Shown piece after piece: positions 44,575 through 56,882 of a DNA stretch of 64,000 nt. The notes under the pieces are model-generated. The model was not told where the DNA came from and did not search any database. It was given only the letters and a program-made list of their open reading frames with translations. Both the position numbers and the translations under genes were made by a program. The stretch comes from Chiua virens. Its lineage: Eukaryota > Basidiomycota > Agaricomycetes > Boletales > Boletaceae. The stretch's first letter is position 1, and each line of letters begins with the position of its first letter. The stretch covers positions 620,001-684,000 of the forward strand of contig JAHNUO010000015.1 of NCBI GenBank assembly GCA_019787685.1. Reading direction: 5' to 3'.

Positions 44575-44690
44575 TGTTAGTACTTGGCATGGAGTTCTCG
44601 TCGAACGTCTGCGCAGGACGAACCAGAACAACTTCGAAATTCGCCTCGAGCGCCTCCCCAATCATTTCCCTGAACTTTTCGGCTAGTAGG
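44575..44690 (-). pseudogene. WD40-type family C-terminal fragment, copy D
   Basis: The block KFREMIGEALEANFEVVLVRPAQTFDENSM on the minus strand matches the C-terminal exon of the other WD40-type relics (LRELIGEALEASFKVVLVRP). Nothing else of the family is found here. Confidence 0.6.
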
Positions 44691-45033
44691 GATCCAGTCA
44701 CTTCATCGTGAGTGAACACTTCACTCACGAAAATGTACAATCAGGCTCAAGAACGCATCCGAGTCGCTGCTCAGACGACCTCAACACCGATCAAGTATTC
44801 GAGAATCAATACGAGACGTGCGTGTATAACTACCAGTTGGATGGCACACTGCGACGCAATAAAGCACAAATAAGTTACGACGTTGAGGATCTAAATCCCG
44901 GTTGAGCGGTGAGCGCTTGAGCACCGATATGTATACATTCCAAGAACTTGAAGATTCGAGAAGTGTCCAACAAGTTGCAGCTCGGACCCTTTGAAAAGAG
45001 CGTCATGCGTAGTAGATCCAAGCCCCGCGCGTT

Positions 45034-46511
45034 CTACCACCTCGTCACGTCCGCCTCCGCCTCGCCAAACAAACTCGTCTTCTTGATTGCAAAATCCTGC
45101 TCCACCCCGCCCTCCCGCCCATCTGCCTCGTAATACCCCGGAAACTCACGTTTCAAAAACCCAAGCACGTGCCGATTAATCTGCTCAAACTCAAGTAGGA
45201 ACCCGTCGTGTCCATCCGGGGAGGGTATGACGACCAGCCCCGCGTCGGGGATATGTGTCGCGAGCGTGCGTTGTTCGGTGGGGGTGAAGAGGCCGTCCGT
45301 TTCGATGCTGATGATGAGTGCGCGTGGAGGGAGGGTGGCGAGGATCGCGGGGAGGGTGTCGGGGTATGTGGGGGAGGCGTCGGCGCTCGAGGGAACGAGA
45401 CGTCCTCGAGCGAGGTCGTGGGTGTCCATTTTGCGCGTAATGTGGATGTAGCAGTTGGCGTCGAACCGGGCGACGAACTTGGCGCCTTGGTAGCGGAGGT
45501 AGGACTGGGCTGAGAAGACGGGGGAGGATGGGAGTGTTGTTTCAGAGGTGGGCGTGTGCGGTGTCGTGGTGGAGGGGGAGTTGGGTTGGGAGAGGTGGCG
45601 CGTGGCGCGCTGGTGGCCTTCGTTGTGTGCCACGAGGGCTTGGTCGGTTGCGGAGAGCGGGAGCGAGGTGATCGGTGTCGTAGGAGGGTGGCCGTTGAAA
45701 TAAGACACCGGCGTTACCTGTGGACGGCGCCCGAACCGGCTCTCGAACGAATCACGCGAGCGGTAGGTGAGGAGGGCGGCCATGCGTGCTGCGGCGAGGC
45801 CCGAGGACGGCTGGGCATCGTAATATCCGTCTTCGTAGGTGGGGTCGCTGTAGATGGACTGGCGCTGGGTTTCGCCCCAGCTGATGCACCATGCCGAGTG
45901 TCGGGCGGAGGTGGCGAGGGGGATGATGTGGCGAACGTATCCGGGAGGATTGCAGAGTGGCCATTCGAGGACGGCCATGCCGCCCATCGAGCCGCCGATA
46001 GCGACGGCGACACTTGATACACCAAGGTGGTCGAGAACGTGTTTGTGTAGACTGCGATGGCGAGCTGTAATGACGGGTTGGACTTGGAACTGGACGAACG
46101 CACCGAACATCGTCACGGATGGACGTCTGAGGGAACTCGGGGCCGTATGGACGACCAGTGTCTGGGTTGGTCGTGACGGGAGACGCTGTCCCGTATGGTG
46201 AGCCGAGAACATTGGCGCAAAAAATGAGGAATCGAGCGGGGTCGAACGCTTTTCCGTGTCCCATCAGGGGGCCCCACCTACAACATTGGTCAGAGTGTGG
46301 ACGGAATGAAACAGACCTAGACAGACCAGTCCTCGACGTCGGCGCTGCCGGTAAAGGCATGGCAGATAACCATGACATTGTCTTTGGATTCATTGAGCCG
46401 TCCCCAGGTTTTGTACGCGACAGGGACGTCTTTTAGCACGCAACCATTCTCGAGGGTAAAAGTGGGCACGATATGGATGGACTGCTCAAGTTGGGGTGGT
46501 AGAATGGGCAT
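45034..46511 (-). CDS. MET2: Homoserine O-acetyltransferase (458 aa, 3 exons)
   Basis: Transfers acetyl from acetyl-CoA to L-homoserine, the first committed step towards methionine. Exons on the minus strand: 46511-46327, 46277-46104, 46051-45034; the sum is in frame. The alpha/beta-hydrolase core shows VAYKTWGRLNESKDNVMVICHAFTG, the WWGPLMGHGKAFD segment, the nucleophile elbow GGSMGGMAVLEW, the Asp in IETDGLFTPTEQ and the His in PDGHDGFLLEFEQI. A Ser/Thr/Pro-rich insertion of about 40 residues sits before SYLRYQGAKFVARFDANCY. The catalytic triad is complete. An upstream gene on the same strand ends 101 bp away. Confidence 0.95.
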
Positions 46512-46612
46512 TGGTATCGAGAAGAGATACTATCACTCAATTATGGCGACATCAGTGCACGGTTCAGAGTGTTTCGCACACAACAAAATCGTTATCTTAT
46601 CATACATTCTCA

Positions 46613-47542
46613 TTACCAAGCCTTCTTTCTCCATCTATCCCTGTGTGCGTGAGCTTCTTCTACCGCTCTCTTGTTGTACACATCGCCGTACCCCTCGTCC
46701 ATACCACCATGCACTGTACTCGGCGTCTCGCTGCCTGCCAGTTCCTTCTTTTTCCGACGAATGAGGGCAAGCGCTCGTTCCCGCTCCGAAGACTCTCGCT
46801 TCAAGCGTGCGGACGTTGGATCTAATTGCTCTGGTGGGGCTGCACGCGCGGGTGGGGGATCATTTAAATGGCGAGACGAACGGTAGTCTCGAGAACGCGA
46901 ATTAGATGACGATGAGGGTCCTAATGATGATCGAGATGCCAATTGTTGCGTGATAGCAGTGAGCGGGTCATTCATAGATTTGAAACGAAGATCCCTTTTT
47001 CTGTGGACATCGTCAGAAAGCGTTTTTGGTATCATAAGTATAAATTACTTGCCGTTTCTCGTCTTCCTGGTCGTCTGCGGGGTGCCCGCGGTCTCTTGCC
47101 TTGTCTGAATACCAGGGATTGAGGTCTTTGGCACTTGGTGCGAGCGGGACGCCTTTCTCAGCCTCCGAAGGTGCTGTCTTTTTGGTCGCACGGCTCGCGG
47201 TCATCATCGCTTGCTGTATCACAATTAGCAAGGCAGATGAAAAGGTGAACGGGCGATCCTTACCTGCTCCAGATCCTCAAAGAAGTTGATGTGCTTGCCA
47301 GAGACAATACCAGAGCCACTCGCCGGACCCTCAACTGCATCGGCCTTCTCGTTGCCTTTCCCGCCAATGCCAGCGCGGTCGCGCAACAGCGATAGCCGTG
47401 CTTCTGCATCTGCGAGTGCAATCCGACCTTCTTGTTCTGCCTCCTTGAGAGCCGCTTCTTCTTCATCTCTTTTGACACGTTCGATGTTGTCTCGTCTGTA
47501 TGGGTGGTAAGATTTATGGTGGGCAATGTTTAGTTTCCCCAT
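46613..47542 (-). CDS. Cir_N-domain (LENG1-like) nuclear protein, 275 aa, 3 exons
   Basis: The N-terminus MGKLNIAHHKSYHPYRRDN is the conserved Cir_N start shared by LENG1, CIR and Cwc25-type proteins, most of which act in or near pre-mRNA splicing. It continues with a charged coiled-coil (ERVKRDEEEAALKEAEQEGR), a NFFEDLE segment, KDLNPWYSD and a C-terminal Arg/Ser-rich part ending HRDRWRKKAW. Exons on the minus strand: 47542-47264, 47213-47053, 47000-46613. The second intron starts with GC (GCAAGT), a GC-AG intron. With a GT donor 4 bases further downstream the frame is lost. The role is inferred from the domain only. Confidence 0.82.
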
Positions 47543-47611
47543 GGTGGCCTTGAGGTAAGGACTCTTCCTTAGTCAGCAGCTTTGGGATTCAATAAACTCA
47601 AACAACCCCCT

Positions 47612-47935
47612 CTCAACATTTGACGGCCTGAACAACCCGCGCGTAACTGTCTCGGTCATCGACGCCATCGTTCACGACGCCACTTCCATTACTTACTCTC
47701 TGCGTGGACGTTAGTACTGTGGCGTACATTTTACGACACCATTCTTAACTCGCTTGCGCGGAAGCCGTCGTGGCAGAAGGATTGTAAAGCATGGCCTGTC
47801 AACTCCGAAAGGTACAACATCGCTACCTTTCTGCATGGGATCAGGAACCTAGGTGATCTCCAGAAGAGAAGAAAATGGTCGCTCGCGAAAACGAACAAGA
47901 TCCATCGATGGTGATCTCTTCCTATGGCGTTAGCG
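47612..47935 (+). pseudogene. ORC5 N-terminal fragment, relic 2
   Basis: The plus strand matches ORC5 exon 1: NNPRVTVSVIDAIVHDATS, then FYDTILNSLARKPSWQ, then FLHGIRN, in several frames and with stops. It lies 2.4 kb upstream of the intact ORC5 gene in the same orientation. Confidence 0.75.
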
Positions 47936-48181
47936 AAGAACGTTCCACGGTCCTGACGCATTCCACAAACGTGGGAGTGATGGTTTGTTGTTCGTCTAAC
48001 GACACCACTGGCAACATCCGATGAAAGAAATGGCGTCACTTCTCCTCGCGGCTGCCAGTTTTAGGAACGCTGTTACGCTGTTCAAAACAACAATGAACGA
48101 CAAGTAGCGACCTCAAGGATATTCAACCGCGACTCTCCTCTTCAGTACACTTGTAGGGAATTCCTCTTTCTTCCTTGTTCG

Positions 48182-49004
48182 ATGGCTCACGCGTCTAGAT
48201 GCTCGTTCAGCTGCGCTGAGTTGTCGACACAACGGGTCAGTGAACGCAGCGAAATTTTCGCCGAGTGGACTTGTGTTTGCGACAGTGACGTATAGGGGGT
48301 CCGTCCAAATCTACGACACTGAACATCGCCAACTCCTCGCCGACTTCAAGATCCGAGTTTGTTCATTGTTCAATCATTCCGTCGCATGGCATTGCAACAG
48401 CAAACGTCTCTTCGTTGCCTCACGGAATGGCCATATTTACCGTCTCGACGCGTCCATCGGGAACTTGCTCTCAAAATGACGTATTCACCTCAACTATTAC
48501 CCTCGGTGCGTCACCCTGGAAAGCGACAGCCTGAACGCATACATCGCAGCTTCCGCAGGTTCATCCATGTCTTTCTGGGACGCAGTGACGCATGAATAAC
48601 TCATGTCTCCCAGTGCTCTCTACAACAATGTTAAGGACGTCCAGAATCACTACAAGAAGCAGCTACACCAGCTTCGGGTCGCCACTCTCACTGCTGAACT
48701 GAACCGCTGGAAGCATTCGGTTGCCATCAAGACCGACAAGCTTGCTGCTGTGCGCCAAAAACTTGACCGCTTTCCTGATGTGTCACACACGATGTATCAA
48801 CAGTACCAGATCCAGCTTAGGGAGATCATTTCGAGTGTTGCACTCGATCAACCCAAATTACCTCTGATTCAAGATTCCGTCGCCAACTTGGATATGTATG
48901 CCGAGGTGCTCATCCGCATCCTCGAAAGCCTGAATACACTTATTCGACGGACCTCACTATCCATATCCACGCATCTCACACCACATCCAGTCTCCTGGTG
49001 CTGA
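48182..49004 (+). pseudogene. WD40-type protein relic, copy C
   Basis: This copy keeps the first blades missing in the others: VNAAKFSPSGLVFATVTYRGSVQIYD and HRQLLADFK, then after a likely intron CSLFNHSVAWHCNSKRLFVASRNGHIYRLDAS. A TGA follows at 48477-48479. Traces of the ITLGASPWKATA-like region and a frame with SALYNNVKDVQNHYKKQLHQLR and AELNRWKHSVAIKTDKLAAVRQKLDRFPD continue to 49004. The C-terminal exon is missing. Confidence 0.65.
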
Positions 49005-50284
49005 GGAATAATCTTATTCGAACATATGCAACATGTTCCTGTTCTCGCATCATCGGCACGAACGCGAGTAGCCCACCTCAAAACTGTGCCGCAATCACCG
49101 AGTGTGGAACTGGGTCGTAAAGGACGACAACTAAGTGAGAGATATCAAGGTCACACTTTTTCGGCTGAATCATCGCTTAGCCCCCTCGGAACAACACCAT
49201 GCTCATGAAGGAGGATCAGTCAAGTGAACACGATTACTAGCTGTTGTCAGGACGTTGGTAGTGATGCGTGTGCAGAGGGGTATTATAGAATACAAAGGTC
49301 TGACACAAATGACACCCGTTGAATAGGCGGATGTAGGCACCTATATGTGCATAGAGAATCCGTTGATCACGGGACCGTCCGGTAGCTCGTGTATAATTAT
49401 GCAAACTCGACGTTTTCGAGCTTGCATTGGATGATACGTTCGACCGTGAAATGATCGTCGTAGAGCGCGAATGCTGAGTCGAATGGTTACTTTTCGTTTG
49501 GTAGGCCGTGACATGCGAGGTGCAGTGGCATCACTTCATCTGTCCGCTCGCCAATGCAGAGACCACATAGCCTCTGAAGACATGTGGATCAACAGAATCA
49601 GCATTCGAGGCGGTGGTGGTTTTGGGGAAAGCTATGGTGCTGCGCAGAGGTAACATGTGTTCTATTTCACTGCATGGGCAGTTATGCGGATCCATCAAAG
49701 TCAACATCGGCATGGGAACAACGCACAACAAATTGCCTTTGCCTTCAAGTGCCTTTTGCTGGTGATCAGACAGTTTTCGACCATATCGGATGACTCCTCT
49801 GCGGTGTAGTCGGTTCAATACGTCAATCACCTGAAAAAACTGTCAGAAATGAAATGTGTCATACCTCATTCTTGTCTTTCTATGCATTCACCTCCGACAC
49901 GGTACTTGTAAGGTGGTTCCGTTGTCAAGCGGAGCCCGTTCAATCAGTGACTCCTGCGCAAGACGACTGGACTACGTCAAGCACACTAGGGTGTGTACAC
50001 ATGAAAGCAAACAAAAAGAATGTCTCCTCAGGAGTAGCAAGAACGGCGAGGGGAGAATGGAGTCACTTGCATGAGAAGAAAGTGTCTCATCGACGACTCG
50101 GACACATCTTATGAACCGGAGTGCGCTCTTGATCAGCATTCAACGTTCAGCGTAGTCCCTCTGCTCCTCCTGTTCATTGCCTTTCACGGTCGCCAAGTCT
50201 ATCCTGAAGTACTTGTCAGTTGAGGATAATGAGAGGGTTGGCAAGGCTGCTTAGTCAGTCCAATACTTAGACTTCAACGAGAAT
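49005..50284. other. Intergenic sequence upstream of ORC5
   Basis: No gene, RNA or repeat is supported. Short frames on both strands (for example minus 49830-49531) show no family I recognise. The sequence next to the WD40-type relic probably belongs to the same duplicated and decayed block. Confidence 0.4.
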
Positions 50285-52153
50285 ATGGACGACGAGGAAC
50301 AATTCGTCCAAAAGCACACTGAGATTCATCCCGGATACGCGTCGTTCATCGCACATCTCACTACCCTTGCCTCGACGTACCTACCACCCTTCATATACGT
50401 CACAGACCCGAACAACCCACGCGTCACTGCTTCGGTCATCGACGCGATTTTTCACGACGCGTCTTCCATCCCAGACGCGCCGCCTACTCTCTACGTACAC
50501 GTTAATGCGGTGGCATGTTTCACCCCACGTATATTCTACGACACCGTGCTCAACTCGCTTGCGGGGTGGAAGCCATCATGGCAGGATGGCTGTCAATTAT
50601 GGTCTGGAGATGACGCTCAAAGATACAACGACAGCATCGATAGTTTTCTGCACGGGCTCAGGAAACTACGTCTTGAGCGGACAGGCGATCGTTCCAGAGG
50701 ACAGGGAAAAGGGAAGGGCAAGGCGGTCGCTCGAACGAACGAACAAGAGCCATCGATGGTGATCTTCATTGAGAGGGCCGAGAGGCTGTTCGAGAAACTC
50801 CCAGAGCTCGTCGTTCCTCTGTCTCGTTTAGCTGAATTGGTCAGTCGTCTCATCTGCTTATGAAGTGCGTTTGGTTCCACTAACGTGACACTCACATAGT
50901 CGCGAATACACGTTTCAGTCATCCTATTGTCATCTGTCAGTTGGGAGGACATCCGGCCCGCGCTCGGTGCATCTCCCAATCCTTATTATCTCGACGTTGA
51001 ACCTCTGGCAAAACAAGGTCAGTCTGGTAATGCATATTCTGATGTTTGAATTTCATCTGCCCACCATTGCAGATATTCTCCAGAGGCTTGTGTCTGCGTT
51101 CCGCAGCACATCCATGTCTCAATCATCGTCTGACGCGACCCACACGATCTATCATCCCGCTTTACAGCCGCTGTATGAACAGTACGTGGAAACGCTTTAT
51201 AGTGCGATATCGATATACACAAACGATCCGCTTGAACTGCAATACATCGCCGCGGCGCGATGGCCGGGTTTTGTAAAGCCCGTTGTAAGTCAGTACGACC
51301 AACTGGTTCAACAAGCGGAAGAAGAGGGGTCAGAGGCCCCTGCACTTGAACCGCCGACTACGGAAGCCCGTTTGCGGTTGATCAAGTTCTTTCTGCCGAC
51401 ATTTACAGCGGCATTAGATGCACTCTATCCACGTCTCGACAACGCAGCTGACTGGGCGGCGAAGAATGACTATACAGAAGGTCAATCGAACGGCGACGGT
51501 CCTTCAAAGAGGGCGGCATTGGCATCTGGTTTTGAAGCGGACCACCTCCCACGGATGTCCAAATTTATTCTTATTGCTGCGTTCCTGGCGTCGACTAATC
51601 CATCCAAGAGCGACTTGCGAATGTTTGGCCGAGGACCAGAAGAACGAAAAAAGAGGCGGCGGAGATCGGCTTCCTCGAGGAAGAGTGGGGGCGCACAAAC
51701 AATTGTCAAGGTACGCCCACGTGCCGATTTTACCGTGTCATCCAGAGTTGGAAATTGTGCTAGGTTTCCCAACGGTTACTCGGCCCCGCGACGTTCCCGC
51801 TGGATAGACTACTGGCCATCTTGGGCGCTTTGTTGGAGGAAAACGATTATGAGACACGGCCGCACGATCCTCGATTTGAATTGCCAGGGGAATACACGGA
51901 CATGGAGATTGGCCGGATCCACGTCTATGCAGCTGTACGCTCACGTTTTCTTGACATGGTTGTCAAGCCGAATGTTCAACTGACGTCGCAGATCGCCGAG
52001 TTGACGTTTATGCGAGCGCTGCACCGGACAAGCGCGACGGACAAACTAGATGGACCTCCGATGTTTAAGTGTGGAATATCGCATGAGGTTGCGTTGAGGC
52101 TCGCACGGGATCTGGATGTGCCGTTAAACGAGCTGATGTGGGATCCAGCTTGA
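50285..52153 (+). CDS. ORC5: Origin recognition complex subunit 5 (547 aa, 5 exons)
   Basis: A subunit of the six-protein complex that marks replication origins and loads MCM. Exons: 50285-50839, 50900-51017, 51073-51710, 51764-51934, 51992-52153; all phases agree. Conserved landmarks are VNAVACFTPRIFYDTVLNSLAGW, a Walker-B-like VIFIERAERL, VSVILLSSVSWEDIRPALGASPNPYYLD, QYIAAARWPGFVKPV, LPRMSKFILIAAFLASTNPSKSD with a basic tract after it, QRLLGP...FPLDRLLAILGALLEEND and the C-terminal LHRTSATDKLDGPPMFKCGIS. The Walker A site is not conserved: around residue 40, where GxxxxGK[ST] is expected, it reads TDPNNPRVTAS. ATP binding by this subunit is therefore doubtful. Two partial copies lie upstream. 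Confidence 0.93.
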
Positions 52154-52558
52154 TAGACGTTTCTATCAGCTAATCAGTCCAGCCTTGTAATATATAGATG
52201 GTGACATCCGACTAGGCTATGAGAATGATCAGACATAGAATGTAGTCGTACAAGGTCGATCTGTACCTGGTGCGTATGACATAATGCAAGGTTTTATCGT
52301 TTTCCCTCGTCGCACTGCTTTTGTGATGCAACCCTGTGTCAAGTCCCTGGATGATGCAGATCAGTGCTTTCATCTAGACTGACATTGTGCGACCATAATC
52401 GGTAGCTATGAAGCTGCTATGCATCGTACCTGGAGCAATTTCCATAATTACGCGACGGTCAGGTACATACACGTTTGAACACAACTTCTCACTCTTTCTA
52501 GGTCTGTATCCAAGCTGGCACCGGTCTCACACCACTCGTCTTTCTTTTCTTCCCATTG
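52154..52558. other. Spacer between ORC5 and the OPT transporter
   Basis: About 400 bp containing the ORC5 3' end and the transporter promoter. It includes AT-rich TTGTAATATATAG near 52184. Nothing else is recognised. Confidence 0.4.
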
Positions 52559-55500
52559 ATGCCCTTCGAGCACACCTCCCCCGACGACGACCTTCCCCTC
52601 CAGCGATTCGATACCCCTTCTCACGACTATTTTGCAGACGTTCAGACCATCGGAAGCCAGGATAAAGACTCGGACGCTGCAAGCAACGTTCATACCCTCT
52701 CCTCAGGTACGTCGATCCCCGCGCTTCAACCGTGTTCCTCAACTTTGCGATCGATCCAGCCTCCGAACTCTCCGTGGGTACTCTATGCTGGTAGTCTATT
52801 ATCACCTTGCTGTGACCCTCAACGTTTTTATCTACAGGACTATACCTCATATTTCGACGATCCTAATCTCGACCCGACCCGAACCGCCGATTTTGATGAC
52901 GATTCACCATATCCCGAGGTCCGCTCAGCCGTAGCAAACACGGATGACCCAACGATACCTGTCCTGACGCTGCGGACGTGGGTTCTTGGCGTGGCATTGT
53001 CGGTCCTCATTTCCGGCGTCAACCAATTCCTCTTTTTTCGTTATCCCTCCGTACCCATCGTCAGCGTCGCCGCACAACTTATCTCATATCCGCTCGGAAT
53101 GCTCTGGGCCCTCTACATGCCTCGAAAACAATTGTTCGGTGTTTCTCTCAATCCCGGTCCCTTCTCCATTAAAGAACATGTGCTGATAACGGTCGGTGCC
53201 TTGCCTCGCCCCCTGCTTATGTCCCCTGAGGTACTCACATGTCGATAGATCATGGCCGGCGTTGGGTCGCAGTCTGCTTACGCAGTAAGTTCGATAGCAC
53301 CGCTCCTGCACGCCACTGATCCAAATTTAGACCGACATTATCGCCGTACAGAGGGTGTATTACAACCAACGCTATGGGTTTTCCTGTCCGCACGTTCCTC
53401 TCCCTCGACATGTTCGTTGACTGACGCACGCATTGCCGTTCTCACCCAGATCAATGGTTCTTGGTCGTTTCCACGCAGTTGATTGGTTTTTCAGCGGGCG
53501 GAATCGCCCGTCGGTTTCTAGTAACTCCACCGAGCATGATATGGCCGAGCACCCTCGTCACCTGTGCCTTGTTTAACACGCTTCATTCACAGCAATATGC
53601 GGGAACCGGGAGGCTGGGTGGTATGAGCCGAGAGCGGTTCTTCCTGTACGCCTTCACAGCATCGTATCTATGGTGTGAGTTCATCATTCAGTTTGGTCGT
53701 TGGCGATGACACTCAATCCGGGCACGCAGATTTCTTTCCGGGGTATCTGTGTGCGTTTTTCTGCTCCATAAATCGAGTTACTTGGTGAGCTGATTAACCT
53801 GCGGTCAGTCCAGGGCCTGTCGTACTTTTCGTGGGTGACTTGGATATGGCCTGAAAATGCGGGTAAGTCCGGTTATCTCGGTTATCGGCTGTGCGACTCA
53901 GCTTGGCTCGGAAGTTATTGCGCAGCTGTTTGGGTACGTCGTCGCTTGTACAGGATTCTTTCATGTGCTGTGCGCTGATTGTGCGACTGGCAAAAGTTAC
54001 ATTCATGGGATGGTAAGTATGAAAAACGAACCTTCACGGACGTATGCATGATGGGATTGTACAGGGCATGTCTGTCTTGACAGTTTGATTGGAGTCAAAT
54101 CGCGTGCGTAATCATCTGTGGTGGCTTGATCTGACTGGAACTGGTGATGTTCGATAGGTACATTGGTTCTCCGCTTGCAACACCCTGTATGGTTTTCGGT
54201 GGTTGTTGGTGGGACATTTCACTGACAGGCGTGGTTAGGGTGGGCTGCGGCCAACATTCTCTTTGGATTCATTGTATTTTACTGTGAGTCGCAAGAAGCT
54301 GCAATGAAAGCATCACATGCTGACCCTTTCGTAGGGATCTTGACCCCCATACTCTATGTTCGTAATTCTTTTGAACATTCTTGAACTGGCAGCTTACTCA
54401 AGTCTGTATGGCCAGTTCACGAACACCTGGCATTCGTTGTATATGCCGTGAGAACAATTGGCAACCTCGGAGAAGACTGCGTGCTGACTGACATTCTCGC
54501 TCAGTATTCAGGCCCGAGGTGTGTTTGATAACACCCTACACCCGTACAACGTCACTCGGATTTTGACGCCGGAGACGACGCTTGATGTGGAGCCTTTCAA
54601 TCATATAGCCCACTATACATATCGTACGTGACCTTGTCTTGTGTGACGCAGAAACGCTTTACTTGGTCCCCTTTAGGACGTGCTTTGCTGTGTCATATGG
54701 GTATGCTTATCTCGCTGCTTCATGTTTTACAGTGAATGACCTCGGTGGACTAGACTATCGTTTGCTACGATCACAGGTAACCTGTCCCCATTTCTTGCAG
54801 GGGATCACTATGAAATTTCAAATGTTAGCCACTCTCGTCCACACATTCCTTCACTTCCGGAAGCAGATCATTCACCAAAGTCGCCGATCCTTGCGGGAAG
54901 AACCTGACATTCATGCTCGCCTCATGAGCTTGTATCCACAAGGTGATATCAGTCTGTAACCACCCCGTCGTACTCACACACCAGTCCCACAGTTCCTGAT
55001 TGGTGGTACCTCGTACTTTTCCTCGCCATGTTCGTCCTAGGCGTTATCAGCATTGAATTATGGCATACGCAAATGCCAGTGTGGGCTTTCGTGATCGCGT
55101 TGTTGATAGGTAAATCCGCATTCATGATCTCCGCCCATAAATGATACATGACTTTGCGAAGCATTCAGCTATGTCATTCCGTGTGGGATGATTCAAGCCA
55201 TCACGAATCAGCAAGTCGGTCTTAAGTGGGTGCGCTTGTGTTTCAAGTCGATCATTTTCTCACACGTCGTCTAGCGTCGTCACTGAACTCGTGATCGGGT
55301 ATGTACTTGGTGTCTTATGTGCGAGGCTCGAAGCTGAGTTGGCGCTAGTTATGCATTACCTGGCCGTCCTATTGCCACGATGCTGTTCAAGACGTTTGGA
55401 TACATAGTGAGTGGACATTCCCGGGTTTCGTCGTCGGGTGCTGACTTATCGACCAGACGATGACGCAAGCTTTGACCTTTACAGCAGACTTTAAGCTCGG

Positions 55501-56882
55501 GCATTATATGAAGATTCCCCCACGCATCATGTTTTGGTGTCAGGTTGGCCCTTTCGGCGTTGCCGTACTTGCCGATATGCTCACCTCGTGCAGATTATAT
55601 GTACTATCATCGCTGGGACTACCCAGCTTCTCGTGCAGGCATGGATGTTTGATCATGTACCGTGAGTCCAACAAACCAGTGTCTGCAGCGGTATCTTGAT
55701 TCAACCGTTTCGACAGCGACATGTGCTCCGATTCGCAGAAAGACGGGTAAGTTGTCTTTTGTGTCTTTTTCCCGATAGCCGGGCTCACCTTCGACAGTTT
55801 TGTATGTCCAAGTACCCAGGTATTCGCAACGGCGTCTATCATATGGGGTACGTGTTTCGATACAGACAGTAGATTGAGCTTAGCGAACGATGGCATCCAG
55901 GTGTCGTCGGCCCGAAACTGCAATTTTCCGCTGGCCATCTCTACAGGTGCGTGTCACCGGTCTCTCCTATTAGGGTATCGCTGATCATGAGCGTTAGCTG
56001 TAAATGAATCATTGGCATGTCCATCTGATCCACCACTGACGGCTGATTAGCGCTCTTGTATTTTTTTGTCATTGGGGCCATCGCGCCGTTGATTCCTTGG
56101 CTACTGATGAAGAAGTGGCCAAACAGTTTTTTGCGATATATCAAGTACGTGGTGTCCAGTCCTTGATACTAGTTGATGCTGACGCAGTGTCGGCAGTTTG
56201 TGAGATGATTGTTTTACGCTCTGTCACACAGATCGTGGTACTCATCGCCCATATACCAGCCCGGTCATCTTTAATGGAACGAATCTAATCCCACCAGCGA
56301 CCGCATTGAATTTCATTCCCTGGGCGTATGTCCCTTTCGATGCCTGTGTTAGAGCAAGGCTGACGACTTGTCAACAGGCTCGTTGGCTTCATCTTCCAGT
56401 TCTTTGTCCGAAGGTGCGTCACGCGACACGTTTCCTTACCATCTTCATCTAACGGCCCTCCCAGACGCTACTTTGCTTGGTGGGCAAAGTATAACTGTAA
56501 GGCCTTCCACGTCGCTCGCCGCCGATGGCTCACACGCGCCCAGACGTCCTCTCGGCCGCACTGGATGCCGGCCTCGCCCTCTCCGTGATCACCATCTTCT
56601 TTGCGTACGTAACCCTGCATCCCGCATCAAAGTCACTCATACTGACGTGCGCAGTCTTCAATACCCGCTTGATGGCACGGTGAGGTTATTTTCCTTGTCT
56701 GAGCGCGTCGACTCACCTCCGCGTCAGATCGGTGCCAACACCGTACAGAACTGGTGGGGTAATCGGGTGAGTGGAACCGGCGTGGGTAGGCGCGACGCTC
56801 ACGTTCCCAGGTATTTCAAACCAACTACGACGGACGGGGGATACCCGTCCGACAACTCGCCGAGGGCGAGACGTTTGGGTGA
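52559..56882 (+). CDS. OPT-family oligopeptide transporter, intron-rich
   Basis: A proton-coupled plasma-membrane importer of small peptides (OPT family), with many hydrophobic segments. The start ATG at 52559 begins an acidic cytoplasmic tail ([34 protein letters not shown]). Then come the first helices ([19 protein letters not shown]), the NPG motif in [12 protein letters not shown] near 53150, [18 protein letters not shown] and [20 protein letters not shown]. Further on is a long loop ([11 protein letters not shown]), the KIPPR motif in [14 protein letters not shown] near 55510, and the end NWWGNR...[11 protein letters not shown] with TGA at 56880. Many short introns divide it. A phase-0 intron 52778-52837 is likely near the N-terminus; I did not fix every internal junction, and no disabling change was noticed. 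Confidence 0.88.

Noticed and set aside
45208..46017. Plus-strand frames opposite MET2
   Set aside because: They are antisense to a complete homoserine O-acetyltransferase with all catalytic motifs. The Gly/Val/Arg-rich content is a shadow.
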